Positions 16,932-25,590 of a DNA stretch of 64,000 bases are shown piece by piece. The notes beneath the pieces are model-generated. The model saw only the letters and a list, made by a program, of their open reading frames with translations. It was not told where the DNA came from and searched no databases. Numbering within the stretch: position 1 is the stretch's first letter; every line of letters starts with the position of its first letter. Location: positions 62,001 through 126,000 of the forward strand of contig JBQKKG010000007.1 in NCBI GenBank assembly GCA_052116865.1. Reading direction: 5' to 3'. The DNA comes from CAUPWF01 sp963515125 (GTDB lineage: Bacteria; Bacillota; Clostridia; Lachnospirales; Lachnospiraceae). The position numbers and the translations under genes are program-made.

Positions 16932-18104
16932 CTATACAGTCTCATTACGTAACCTTTGAACAAAACGACCCAATCGTCCAATGGCTTCTTTTAAATCTTC
17001 CAAAGAATATGCATAGGATATTCGTAGAAATCCTTCTCCACATGCTCCAAATGCTGTTCCTGGTACGACCGCTACTTTTTCTTCTTCTAAAAAACGAGTA
17101 GCAAACTCTTCAGAAGTCATTCCAAATTCTTGAATATTAGGGAACATGTAAAATGCTCCAAAAGGCTCAAAACAATCAATTTTCATACGCTTAAATTCAT
17201 GTAGCAAAAAACGCCTTCTTTGATTATATGCTTCCCTCATTTCCTCTACTTCTTTGTCACAATGGCGAAGCCCTTCTACGGCTGCGTATTGACTATTTGT
17301 AGGTGCACACATAATTGCAAATTGATGAATTTTCACCATTTGCTCTACAATGATTCTAGGTCCACAAGCATATCCAAGTCTCCACCCAGTCATTGCAAAT
17401 CCTTTAGAAAATCCATTAATAAGAATTGTCCGCTCCTTCATACCTGGCAAACTTGCTATTGAAACATGTTTCCCTTGATAGCTTAATTCTGAATAAATTT
17501 CATCTGAAATAACAAACAAATCATATGTTTCAACCAGTTTGGCAATTGGCTCCAAGTCCTCCTTGGTCATGATAGAACCTGTCGGATTATTTGGAAACGG
17601 TAATACCAGAACTTTTGTCTTTGCAGTAATCGATTCTTCTAATTCCTGTGCGGTTAATTTAAAATCATTTTCTTCTTTGAGTGGAATCACGATAGGCACT
17701 CCATCTGCTAGAATCGTACACGGCAAATAAGATACATAACTTGGTTGTGGAATAAGCACTTCATCCCCAGGATTGAGCATAGCTCGCAATGCAATATCTA
17801 TTCCTTCGCTCCCACCTACTGTTACAATAACCTCATGATTATCATCATATAGGACGTCCACTTTTCGCTCTAAGTATTTACAAATTTCAATTTTTAATTC
17901 TTTTAAGCCGGCATTGGAAGTGTAAAATGTACGTCCCTTCTCTAAGCTATATATTCCTTCTTCACGAATTCTCCAGGGCGTATCAAAATCAGGTTCCCCA
18001 ACTCCCAAAGATATCGCATCTTTCATTTCACTTACAATATCAAAAAACTTACGAATTCCCGATGGTTCGATGCCGGTAACTTTTTCAGATAATGGATTTC
18101 TCAT
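16932..18104 (-). CDS. PLP-dependent aminotransferase, class I/II
   Basis: A 390-residue aminotransferase of the aspartate aminotransferase fold. It has the N-terminal SLGVGEPDFDTPW, the cofactor site FPNNPTGSIM, the DEIYSEL aspartate region, the PLP-lysine motif INGFSKGFAMTGWRLGY and a C-terminal FLRISYA carboxylate-binding arginine. It resembles the PatA/YugH group acting on aspartate, aromatic or N-acetyl-diaminopimelate substrates; I cannot choose between them. Its start codon overlaps the stop of the Lrp-type gene (TAATG), so an amino acid-responsive regulator and this enzyme are made together. Confidence 0.92.
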   Translation of the reverse strand: MRNPLSEKVTGIEPSGIRKFFDIVSEMKDAISLGVGEPDFDTPWRIREEGIYSLEKGRTFYTSNAGLKELKIEICKYLERKVDVLYDDNHEVIVTVGGSEGIDIALRAMLNPGDEVLIPQPSYVSYLPCTILADGVPIVIPLKEENDFKLTAQELEESITAKTKVLVLPFPNNPTGSIMTKEDLEPIAKLVETYDLFVISDEIYSELSYQGKHVSIASLPGMKERTILINGFSKGFAMTGWRLGYACGPRIIVEQMVKIHQFAIMCAPTNSQYAAVEGLRHCDKEVEEMREAYNQRRRFLLHEFKRMKIDCFEPFGAFYMFPNIQEFGMTSEEFATRFLEEEKVAVVPGTAFGACGEGFLRISYAYSLEDLKEAIGRLGRFVQRLRNETV

Positions 18105-18586
18105 TACGGCGTCACCAACATCCTTTCTGATTCTGATTTTTTAGCCAGAATCGTTCCATGGTCTTTATATTTCTTTAAAATAAAATATGTTGCAGTACTT
18201 ATAACTGATTCAATTGGTGATAATTTATCGGATACGAATTGTGATACCTCTTTGAGTGTTTTTCCTTCAATACTAACTAAGATATCATATCCACCAGAGA
18301 TTAAATATGCTGAATGAACTTCCGGATATTTGTAAATACGTTCTGCAATACGGTCAAACCCTTGATTCCTTTGAGGCGTCACACGCACCTCTATCAATGC
18401 ATTCACCGATTCTTCTCCCGCCTTATCCCAATCAATCAAAGTATGATATCCACAAATAATTCCTTCTTTTTCCATATTAGTCATCTCATTTGCGACTGTC
18501 ACCTCATCTGTGCCAAGCAAAATTGCCAGCTCTTTTAAATCAGCCCTGCTATTCTTCTCAATATAACGTAAAATTTGCTTTCTCAT
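18104..18586 (-). CDS. Lrp/AsnC-family transcriptional regulator
   Basis: A 160-residue regulator with an N-terminal winged helix-turn-helix (residues 1-55: KQILRYIEKNSRADLKELA, then VANEMTNMEKEGII) and a C-terminal RAM effector domain with GGYDILVSIEG. The family binds amino acids and forms octamers on DNA. ATG at 18586 follows AGGAGGCAAT; an upstream start at 18676 would overlap the preceding gene and is not needed. The TAATG overlap with the aminotransferase suggests it controls that gene, likely in response to an amino acid. Confidence 0.92.
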   Translation of the reverse strand: MRKQILRYIEKNSRADLKELAILLGTDEVTVANEMTNMEKEGIICGYHTLIDWDKAGEESVNALIEVRVTPQRNQGFDRIAERIYKYPEVHSAYLISGGYDILVSIEGKTLKEVSQFVSDKLSPIESVISTATYFILKKYKDHGTILAKKSESERMLVTP

Positions 18587-18620
18587 ATTGCCTCCTATCT
18601 GACATAGAACTCTCCTATTG

Positions 18621-19619
18621 TTAGTTACATTTGGTATGATATATTTTAACAAGTTCATCCTGTTGCGGTCGGTCAATATAACGTTTTTCTTCGCCGCCTA
18701 AGATGACTCGCTCTTTCCCGCTTGTTGTTCTACCTATCATCTTCGCATGCATTCCTCTTGCCTGCATAGCGTCGACAATCTGCTCCCCTTGCTTACACAT
18801 TACTAATATACTTCCTGTAGATGTCAGTTGATAAGGGTTCACACGGTAAAACTCACATACTTCTATGGTTTCTTGTTTCAAAGACATCTTCTTAATCTCT
18901 ACTTCTAATCCAACATCCGCGGCTTCAGCCACTTCCCAAAGCGCCGCTAAAATTCCTCCACTTCCTATCTGATGCATAGCAGATACAGAAAATTCTCTTG
19001 CATATCTGATTTCATTTAGCGAAAATAATTCCTCTTCTAGCTTCAACACTTGCTGCATAAAGCTTGGAACGAAACGGTTGTTGAGTTCTGCTTCTTTTGC
19101 TCTCGCAATACGAAGCATCCCTTCCACTGCAATCCACTTCAGTAAAACAATATCATCCCCTGGCTTTGTCATATGACTTTGCATTAAGTGTCCCTTTTCC
19201 ACTGCACCAACTCCAGTAAGATATACGATTGACTGCTCAATCACAGGATTTACTTCCGCCCTTGCTGTAAATATTTGCAATCCATGGGTTTCACATACTT
19301 GTTCCATATAGCCAACCATGGTCTTTAACCTTGATTCATATGCATAGGGAGGTAGATGAATCTGTATAACGATCCCGATTGGTTCGGCACCTCTTGTGGC
19401 CAAATCATTCACTATTTTTGCAATTCCAAATATCCCCAAATCCTTTTCATTACCAAAAACAGATGTACTTGTAAAGATCACTTGCTGATTGTCCTGCAAT
19501 TCAATACCTGCACACATTTCTTCCACTGCAGGACTTATGATTGATTCACTTCTATTTGTATGCAATTGTTGTAATATAGAACGTTTTAATACCGTCTGAG
19601 ATACATTTCCAATTTTCAT
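18621..19619 (-). CDS. PurM/HypE-like (AIR synthase-related) protein
   Basis: A 332-residue two-domain protein of the AIR synthase superfamily. VIFTSTSVFGNEKDLGIFG and VNDLATRGAEPIGI resemble the ATP-binding N-terminal half, and QIGSGGILAALWEVAEAADVG the glycine-rich C-terminal half. The nearest familiar plan is HypE, which ends in a thiocarboxamide-accepting cysteine; this protein ends TKCN, with a cysteine one residue from the end. No hydrogenase or hyp genes are nearby, so a maturation role is not established. It lies upstream of the Lrp-type gene on the same strand, 34 bases away. Confidence 0.75.
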   Translation of the reverse strand: MKIGNVSQTVLKRSILQQLHTNRSESIISPAVEEMCAGIELQDNQQVIFTSTSVFGNEKDLGIFGIAKIVNDLATRGAEPIGIVIQIHLPPYAYESRLKTMVGYMEQVCETHGLQIFTARAEVNPVIEQSIVYLTGVGAVEKGHLMQSHMTKPGDDIVLLKWIAVEGMLRIARAKEAELNNRFVPSFMQQVLKLEEELFSLNEIRYAREFSVSAMHQIGSGGILAALWEVAEAADVGLEVEIKKMSLKQETIEVCEFYRVNPYQLTSTGSILVMCKQGEQIVDAMQARGMHAKMIGRTTSGKERVILGGEEKRYIDRPQQDELVKIYHTKCN

Positions 19620-19671
19620 AATACCCTCTTATCTATTTTCCTTAACGGCGAAAGCTGCCTCTTCCCTATTA

Positions 19672-21243
19672 TTATTGTGGTAATGCCTCTGGGGTAGCCT
19701 CTTCCGCCTGCGTGGCCGTTGCCCCTTCACTTTCATTTGTTGTTCCTGCAAGTAATGCCAACGCTTTATTAATTGCCTCCTGAATGGTTGCCTCATCTTG
19801 GCTTTTTACCGCATTTTGAATCATCATTGTGGCATCTTTATTGTCTGAACGTATCCCAACAGATACTACCGTAGGAGATGCCTGATATGTACTGTGATTC
19901 ATCACATCTCTACTTACTTCCGCGCCATTTTCATATATAATCTTCCACAGTTGTGCAGTGATTCCTTTATGAGGTGAAGTACTTGTATACATGCTCCCAA
20001 TGTCCTCACTCTCTTCTGTAACAAACTTTTTCCCCTCCGGCTCTATGGTCTGAGTCGTCTCACTCTTGAATTCCAGCTTACGGTTTGGATCCCTTGTCTC
20101 TTTCCCATATATATTAAATGTAATATTTCCATCCGCCATAATACTTTCTATATAAATAGGTACTTCTGTGGTGTTCTTAAATTTTAAATCTTTATAATCA
20201 CCAGCAATTGCGGCATCCATGGATGGCTTCACATACTCAACCAGCATCGAATGCGGTTGCCGTTGTGTAATTTCAAGTTCTGCAAAAAGAACTGCATTGT
20301 ATAGTGTGGTAGATACTTGGCAGATACCGCCTCCCATGGACTGTACCACCTGACCACTCTCGTAGGAGCCCGCCTCTGTAAAACCATTTTCTTCCGTATA
20401 TGGTTCCATGGCTGCATTTGCAGAATACTCTTCACCAGGCATTACAATAGAACCATTGATATGAGTGGCCCCGGATTCGACATTTTGAACCCTTCCTCCA
20501 CCGTAACCACAGTATGTAGTAAAACTTCCTAGGTTATCCTTAATATCCTGCAACTGTTTTGCAGTTATGGTAGGCTCATCAATCGTAGTTACCATATCAA
20601 TTTTACCCGTCTCGCCATGCCAATCATTATTCAAAAAAGTTTCTATCTTTTTAACCGACGCTTTGATATCTAATGATTCTCCTTGTTGCTCTTCTGTTAC
20701 TACAAAGGCATTATTTTGCCTTGAAATAGTTGCATTTGTAGCTGGCGTTGCATATGGAAGACATTGTTCTGTAATCAGTGTAGCTGTCACTTCTTTATCG
20801 ATGACATATGTTGGTTGGATAACCTTTTTCACCTTATTCAGCTTTTTCATAGCTACGTAACGTTTCCAAAGGCTTCCTGTCTTTCCATAGTTTACTGCCT
20901 GGTCCGCTAACTTCTCTATTTTATTCACGCCGAATCCCAGTTCTTGCAACGTCACGGATATCTCGTGCGCATCAACCTTTAATACCACACTTTGTTCCTG
21001 ATACTTCGCAAGTGTTTTCTCTACCACTTTTACAGCCTCATCCTTTTTCATATAAGAGACTTCCGTATCCCCAATATATATTCCCTTACAAATGGTTTTC
21101 TTATCAAATTGGTTCACATATCGTTGGAGATTAAAAAATACGATCCCTGTTATCATGAGTATGCACAACAAAACAAAACCACTTATCAAAATGATTTTTT
21201 GACGTTTTATTTGATTTTTATGACGACTAATCTTCCTCTTCAT
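19672..21243 (-). CDS. VanW-family cell-wall-associated protein
   Basis: A 523-residue membrane-anchored protein. After a basic head there is one signal-anchor helix (about 18-40). Then comes a repeat-type domain with GIYIGDTEVSYMKKDEAV of the YoaR/peptidoglycan-binding type, and the VanW domain proper from about 235 to 400 (NGSIVMPGEEYSAN, QSMGGGICQVSTTLYNAV, RQPHSMLVEYV). The C-terminal 40 residues are Ala/Glu/Thr-rich and probably disordered. VanW proteins accompany glycopeptide resistance clusters, but their activity is undefined and they are common in Clostridia without vancomycin genes. No van regulators or ligases are present. Confidence 0.88.
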   Translation of the reverse strand: MKRKISRHKNQIKRQKIILISGFVLLCILMITGIVFFNLQRYVNQFDKKTICKGIYIGDTEVSYMKKDEAVKVVEKTLAKYQEQSVVLKVDAHEISVTLQELGFGVNKIEKLADQAVNYGKTGSLWKRYVAMKKLNKVKKVIQPTYVIDKEVTATLITEQCLPYATPATNATISRQNNAFVVTEEQQGESLDIKASVKKIETFLNNDWHGETGKIDMVTTIDEPTITAKQLQDIKDNLGSFTTYCGYGGGRVQNVESGATHINGSIVMPGEEYSANAAMEPYTEENGFTEAGSYESGQVVQSMGGGICQVSTTLYNAVLFAELEITQRQPHSMLVEYVKPSMDAAIAGDYKDLKFKNTTEVPIYIESIMADGNITFNIYGKETRDPNRKLEFKSETTQTIEPEGKKFVTEESEDIGSMYTSTSPHKGITAQLWKIIYENGAEVSRDVMNHSTYQASPTVVSVGIRSDNKDATMMIQNAVKSQDEATIQEAINKALALLAGTTNESEGATATQAEEATPEALPQ

Positions 21244-21270
21244 TGAACACCCTCACATAACTTCCATGCT

Positions 21271-21372
21271 TTATACCAAGTATGGAATAATTGCTGTTCC
21301 GATCATAGCTACCACTACTAAAATAATAATAATCGAAATAATTCTTCTTACTTTTTTATTATAAAAATTCAT
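21271..21372 (-). CDS. Tiny single-pass membrane protein, 33 residues
   Basis: An overlooked small gene between nth and the VanW-family gene. It has a strong ribosome site (GAGGTGG, four bases before ATG), a basic head NFYNKKVRR, and one hydrophobic helix ISIIIILVVVAMIGTAII. The stop follows PYLV. The layout resembles other tiny Firmicute membrane proteins such as Prli42-like peptides, but I cannot assign homology. It fills a gap that otherwise has no gene. Confidence 0.72.
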   Translation of the reverse strand: MNFYNKKVRRIISIIIILVVVAMIGTAIIPYLV

Positions 21373-21400
21373 ATAACCACCTCGTGTTCTTTAAACTTCA

Positions 21401-22027
21401 TTATATTTTATACTCTTTACAGTATTTTTGCAAGAAACATTCACTACATTTCGGACTTCGTGCTGTGCAAATCGCCCTTCCGAAAGTTATAATCTGAATA
21501 TTATAAAGTATCCAATGGTCCTTCGGTAGCTCTTTCATCAATTCATATTCTATCTTCTCCGGATCATCTTGCTTTGTAAGCCCTAATCTTTTCGATATTC
21601 TTTTCACATGTGTATCTACGACTACGCTTGGTTCGTGAAAAATGTTACCTCTGATAACATTTGCTGTTTTTCTTCCTACACCAGCTAAAGCAGTTAACTC
21701 TTCTATGGTGCTTGGAACCTCTCCCTGGTATTTATCAATCAATTCTTTCGTACATGCAATAATATTCTTAGCTTTGTTATGATAGAACCCTGTGGGTTTA
21801 ATATCTTGCTCTAATTCCTTTAGATTTGCATGTGCAAATTTTTCTACACTGTCGTACTTTTTGAAAAGTTCTTTCGTTACAATATTGACTCTCGCATCCG
21901 TACACTGCGCACTGAGCATAGTAGCAATTAATAATTGCCATGGAGTCTCATGATTTAGGTAACATACATATTCCGTTCCATACTGTGCATCTAATATATC
22001 AAGAATTTCCTTTGTTCTTTTTTTCAT
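21401..22027 (-). CDS. nth: Endonuclease III, DNA glycosylase/AP lyase
   Basis: Removes oxidised pyrimidines and cuts the abasic site in base excision repair; 208 residues. The helix-hairpin-helix LAGVGRKTANVI contains the catalytic lysine, VVDTHVKRISKRLG holds the catalytic aspartate, and the C-terminal [4Fe-4S] ligands are in the CTARSPKCSECFLQKYC pattern (Cys-x6-Cys-x2-Cys-x5-Cys). The gene begins three bases after the radical SAM gene, indicating one operon. Confidence 0.97.
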   Translation of the reverse strand: MKKRTKEILDILDAQYGTEYVCYLNHETPWQLLIATMLSAQCTDARVNIVTKELFKKYDSVEKFAHANLKELEQDIKPTGFYHNKAKNIIACTKELIDKYQGEVPSTIEELTALAGVGRKTANVIRGNIFHEPSVVVDTHVKRISKRLGLTKQDDPEKIEYELMKELPKDHWILYNIQIITFGRAICTARSPKCSECFLQKYCKEYKI

Positions 22028-22030
22028 TTA

Positions 22031-23755
22031 TTACACCTCCCACATATATGTGGATGCTTGATTCGTAAGTGGATTGCGGTTCTGATAATCAAATACAATA
22101 TAGCACATCTTTGATGCGCCATTACCCTGGACATGATAGTGGAACTTCTCTATGTGTGTCATTTTTCGCATTTGTCTCTTATCGTACTGCTCATATCCAA
22201 CCAACACTTCATGTTCTCTTGCTTCTCGTTCATAGAACTCTGTCACTATATTTTTATCCGCCTGATTCTCTTCTATAAACAGTGGCCTATTCTTTAAATT
22301 TTCTCGCAAATACAAATCATATGTCAACAATTCCTTATAATACTCCATCTTTTCTGGTTGATACTTGCATATAAAATCAAACAAAATCTCATACCTAGCA
22401 ACACGCGAATGATTTATCAAGTGTAAGTCGTGCATCTCGTAATAATCACCTAGTTGTTCATAAAGTTCAAAGGATGATGAGAATTCCTTTTCCAAAGCTT
22501 GTATGCTGACTTCAAACTGTCCACTATTATAATAAAGTTCCACCATCTCTTCCACTTGTTTTAACTTCATTACCTCTTCATAAGATAACCAGTTGGTGAA
22601 CAAAACCTCATATGGAGGCATCTCTTTATAGACCAATCCATACACTTCTTTTTGTTCTTCCATATAAGACCCCTTCAGTACTTTCAAGAATCCTAATTGC
22701 AATTGCTCTGGATGCAATGCATATACTTCATTAAAGGATGTTTGAAAGCTTTGATAATCCTCAAAAGGCAGCCCCGCAATCAAGTCTAAATGCTGGTGTA
22801 TATTCTTCATCTTCTTGACCTTACTCACAATGGTTTGCACCTTTTGAAAATCCATAGTCCTGCGGATTTCTTTCACTGTCTTTACATTTGTAGACTGTAC
22901 CCCTATTTCCAACTGTATCAGACCGGGCCGCATCTGACTCATCAAATCCAGTTCTTCATCCGTCAACAAATCCGCTGCTATTTCAAAATGAAAATTGGTG
23001 ATTCCATTATCATGATCCAGTAAATATCTCCAGATAGCCATAGAGTGCTTGTGATTACAATTAAACGTTCTATCCACAAATTTGACCTGTGGAACTCTTT
23101 GATCAATAAAAAATTGCAATTCTTCTTTCACCAAATCCAAGTCCCGAAATCGCAAACATTTATCAATGGATGAAAGGCAATAACTACAAGAAAATGGACA
23201 GCCACGGCTTGTCTCATAATATATAATCTTATGTTGAAACACTTGCATATCTCGATATACAAAGGGCACTGTACTAAGATCCAATACAGGTCTCCATTTT
23301 TGCACTTTGATTTCACCCTTTTCACTACGGTATGCAATCCCTGTTATGGATTCTAATTTAAGGATTTCCCTTTTATAATATCGAACCAATTCCAAAAATG
23401 TTTCTTCTCCCTCACCGAACATGACGCCCTCAATCTCTGGTAATCGTTCCATTACATCTTTCGCATCATAAGATACTTCTGGACCTCCAAGCCAAATCGG
23501 TACATGTGGAAGAATCTTTGACAGTTCACGAACAATTGCTTCTACAAATTTTAAATTCCAAATATAACAAGAAAAGCAAATAACATCCGCCTTTTGCTTA
23601 AATAAATCCATTAAAATATCATCAACCTGTTGATTAATTGTATATTCAACAATCGATATATCATCTTTATATTCATGGGCATAAGATTTCAAACTATATA
23701 CCGCTAAATTGGAATGAATATATTTCGCATTAATCGCCGCTAATACAATGTTCAT
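22031..23755 (-). CDS. B12-binding-domain radical SAM protein
   Basis: A 574-residue enzyme with an N-terminal cobalamin-binding-like Rossmann domain (about 1-140: NIVLAAINAKYIHSNLAVYS, then WLGGPEVSYDA). A radical SAM core follows, whose cluster motif is CPFSCSYC near residue 185 (Cys-x3-Cys-x2-Cys). The C-terminal region matches the plan of DUF4080-containing proteins. The substrate of this family is unknown. An ATG at 23785 is in frame but falls in the SRP RNA terminator; GAGGAG before 23755 supports the shorter start. It forms an operon with nth. Confidence 0.88.
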   Translation of the reverse strand: MNIVLAAINAKYIHSNLAVYSLKSYAHEYKDDISIVEYTINQQVDDILMDLFKQKADVICFSCYIWNLKFVEAIVRELSKILPHVPIWLGGPEVSYDAKDVMERLPEIEGVMFGEGEETFLELVRYYKREILKLESITGIAYRSEKGEIKVQKWRPVLDLSTVPFVYRDMQVFQHKIIYYETSRGCPFSCSYCLSSIDKCLRFRDLDLVKEELQFFIDQRVPQVKFVDRTFNCNHKHSMAIWRYLLDHDNGITNFHFEIAADLLTDEELDLMSQMRPGLIQLEIGVQSTNVKTVKEIRRTMDFQKVQTIVSKVKKMKNIHQHLDLIAGLPFEDYQSFQTSFNEVYALHPEQLQLGFLKVLKGSYMEEQKEVYGLVYKEMPPYEVLFTNWLSYEEVMKLKQVEEMVELYYNSGQFEVSIQALEKEFSSSFELYEQLGDYYEMHDLHLINHSRVARYEILFDFICKYQPEKMEYYKELLTYDLYLRENLKNRPLFIEENQADKNIVTEFYEREAREHEVLVGYEQYDKRQMRKMTHIEKFHYHVQGNGASKMCYIVFDYQNRNPLTNQASTYMWEV

Positions 23756-23771
23756 ATTGCTCCTCTTTTCT

Positions 23772-23803
23772 AAAAAAGCCCTCACAACTATAGTTGCAAG
23801 GGC
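23772..23803 (-). terminator. Terminator of the SRP RNA gene
   Basis: GCCCTTGCAAC pairs with GTTGTGAGGGC on the minus strand (23803-23778), followed by TTTTTT. It separates the RNA gene from the radical SAM gene. Confidence 0.9.
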
Positions 23804-23815
23804 ATTACTATTTTC

Positions 23816-24082
23816 TTTACGTGCATTGTGCTTCGAACTTCTCTCATGAGCGTTACCTTAGTAGTTAACTCAACCCAGGCACCCTTACGGCACCCGAAAG
23901 ATTCTACTTAGTGCTGCTTCGTTCCCGACCTGACACGGTTCATAGATTTCCGTCGCGTAAGACCCAAGTATCGACGCCACTTTCTAAGGGCAGCCTCACA
24001 AGACAAAGCCCTCTGCACAATATCACCCCTACTATAGCGGATTGTAGGTTCAAGGTACCGCTAACACCCCGGCTGCACGAGT
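23816..24082 (-). ncRNA. ffs: Signal recognition particle RNA, Bacillus-type long form
   Basis: An RNA of about 267 bases. Its 5' end TCGTGCA pairs with TGCACG at the 3' end. The S domain carries GTCAGGTCGGGAACGAAGCAGC, in which the GGAA tetraloop is closed by G-C instead of the more common C-G, a compensated swap. The 5' Alu portion contains GCCGGGGTG. With Ffh it targets membrane proteins to the Sec translocon. It sits directly downstream of tadA, as in many Firmicutes. Ends are estimated to within about 5 bases. Confidence 0.95.
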
Positions 24083-24132
24083 CATTATTATACACGATTT
24101 TTCCAATATTGTCAAATATAACGAAACCATTT

Positions 24133-24597
24133 CTACTGTTTCTTTTTTTCCCTTAATTCTTTAAAAAAAGTTTTTAACATCGTACTACATTCCGCTTCTA
24201 ATACGCCACTCTCTACTGCTACTTGGTGGTTAAACTCATCTACTTGTAATAGATTCATAATGGATCCTGCACATCCCGCTTTCGGGTTCATGCATCCTAC
24301 TACCACTTTTTTTATTCTCGATTGGACAATCGCACCGGAACACATCTGACAAGGCTCCAGCGTAACGTACATGGTGCAATCTTCCAAACGCCAGTCCCCC
24401 ATCTTCTTACTTGCCTTTCGTATTGCAATTAACTCTGCATGCGCTAAGGGGTTCTTATCTATCGTTCTTCTGTTGTATCCACGTCCAATTATTTTGCCCT
24501 CATATTCAACCACACACCCTATAGGAACCTCATCAAGATCATATGCCTTACGGGCTTGCTTCAATGCTTGACGCATATATATTTCATCTATGTTCAT
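24133..24597 (-). CDS. tadA: tRNA-specific adenosine deaminase
   Basis: Converts adenosine 34 of tRNA-Arg(ACG) to inosine; 154 residues. The zinc and proton-shuttle motif LAHAELIAI and the second zinc motif PCQMCSGAI define the cytidine deaminase fold, and DEVPIGCVVEYEGKIIGRGYN is typical of TadA. SRP RNA follows immediately, a common Firmicute arrangement. Confidence 0.97.
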   Translation of the reverse strand: MNIDEIYMRQALKQARKAYDLDEVPIGCVVEYEGKIIGRGYNRRTIDKNPLAHAELIAIRKASKKMGDWRLEDCTMYVTLEPCQMCSGAIVQSRIKKVVVGCMNPKAGCAGSIMNLLQVDEFNHQVAVESGVLEAECSTMLKTFFKELREKKKQ

Positions 24598-24649
24598 TAT
24601 ACACCTTTATCCCTTTTTCATACAATAATCCAGATACCGCTTTCTATTT

Positions 24650-25516
24650 TTATACTTGCATCTGGGATACTTTCCTACACCAATATCCAAATTCTTCGTA
24701 ATCATTTTTTTCTTCACTATCTAACTGAATTTGCATATCTTCCTTCCTTCGGAAATTTGGGAAGCCAAAAGATCTGGCTGCCATTTCTTCTCTTTCATGA
24801 TAAACACCCGGTACACCCAAAAGAAGGGTACCTTCTTCCTCTATAATTACTAAATGATGATAATTATAGTATCCATGTAACAAAAAACTATTATTTGCTA
24901 ACTTCCATTCTCGACGTGGTAACTGTGCGATTTCTTGTCTCGTAATCTTCCGAACATTAGTAGGCAATGGAGGTTCTTCTGTTTCCTTTACCTCCTCACC
25001 TTCATCGACAGCCTTTTCCTCATTTGCAATCTGTGATTCTTCCACTTCTTCTGGTTCTTCTTCCTCTGGCTCTTCTACTTCTTCTGGTTCTTCTACTTCC
25101 TCTGAATGTTCTTCCCTCGGTTCCTCTGCTATAACCGGTCGAATTTTCTCAATACTCTTTAGATTAATTGTTACATTCTTCCAATACGCAAGGAACCTTT
25201 GATTCCTATATATGAGCATAATCCCTTGCATCTGTTCTAAGGTGAATCCATTTGGCAGTTGTTCATCAGTCAACTCAATCTGACAATTAATATATTGATT
25301 TGTTTCACTTACTTCACCTAGTTCTGTAATGCAACAAGTCCCTTCTCGCATGTAAAAAAGTGCCACTTTCACCTGTTCATCTGCTACAACTTGAATTCCT
25401 TTTCCATATATATGTAGCTTTTCTTTTCCCTGCCCAGGTATTCTTTTTATAAACCCCACATTACGTACTCTTTGATTTTCTTTATACTCATATAAATAGC
25501 AAACCATTTGGTTCAT
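24650..25516 (-). CDS. Acidic two-domain protein of unknown function
   Basis: I do not recognise a described function. The 288-residue protein has an N-terminal beta-rich domain (about 1-130, starting MNQMVCYLYEYKENQRVRN), a very acidic linker of tandem EEPEEVEE-like units (about 131-180), and a C-terminal domain with NNSFLLHGYYNYHHLVI, LLLGVPGVYHE and SFGFPNFRR. The C-terminal part looks like a conserved domain of Lachnospiraceae proteins. No signal peptide or membrane helix is present, so it is probably cytoplasmic. It has a good ribosome site (GAGGAG) and lies between dgt and tadA. Confidence 0.65.
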   Translation of the reverse strand: MNQMVCYLYEYKENQRVRNVGFIKRIPGQGKEKLHIYGKGIQVVADEQVKVALFYMREGTCCITELGEVSETNQYINCQIELTDEQLPNGFTLEQMQGIMLIYRNQRFLAYWKNVTINLKSIEKIRPVIAEEPREEHSEEVEEPEEVEEPEEEEPEEVEESQIANEEKAVDEGEEVKETEEPPLPTNVRKITRQEIAQLPRREWKLANNSFLLHGYYNYHHLVIIEEEGTLLLGVPGVYHEREEMAARSFGFPNFRRKEDMQIQLDSEEKNDYEEFGYWCRKVSQMQV

Positions 25517-25590
25517 AATTCAACTCCTCACCTTGTCTTTTTACCTCTAATCTATTCCAGAATAAGAAGAAAAAGAACTGGGTGGAAAGA

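Noticed and set aside
18621..19619. Hydrogenase maturation role (hypE)
   Set aside because: No hyp or hydrogenase genes in the window; only fold-level similarity and a terminal cysteine.
19672..21243. Vancomycin resistance locus suggested by VanW and VanY-like genes
   Set aside because: No vanA/B ligase, vanH, vanX or vanRS genes are present, and the two genes are about 9 kb apart.
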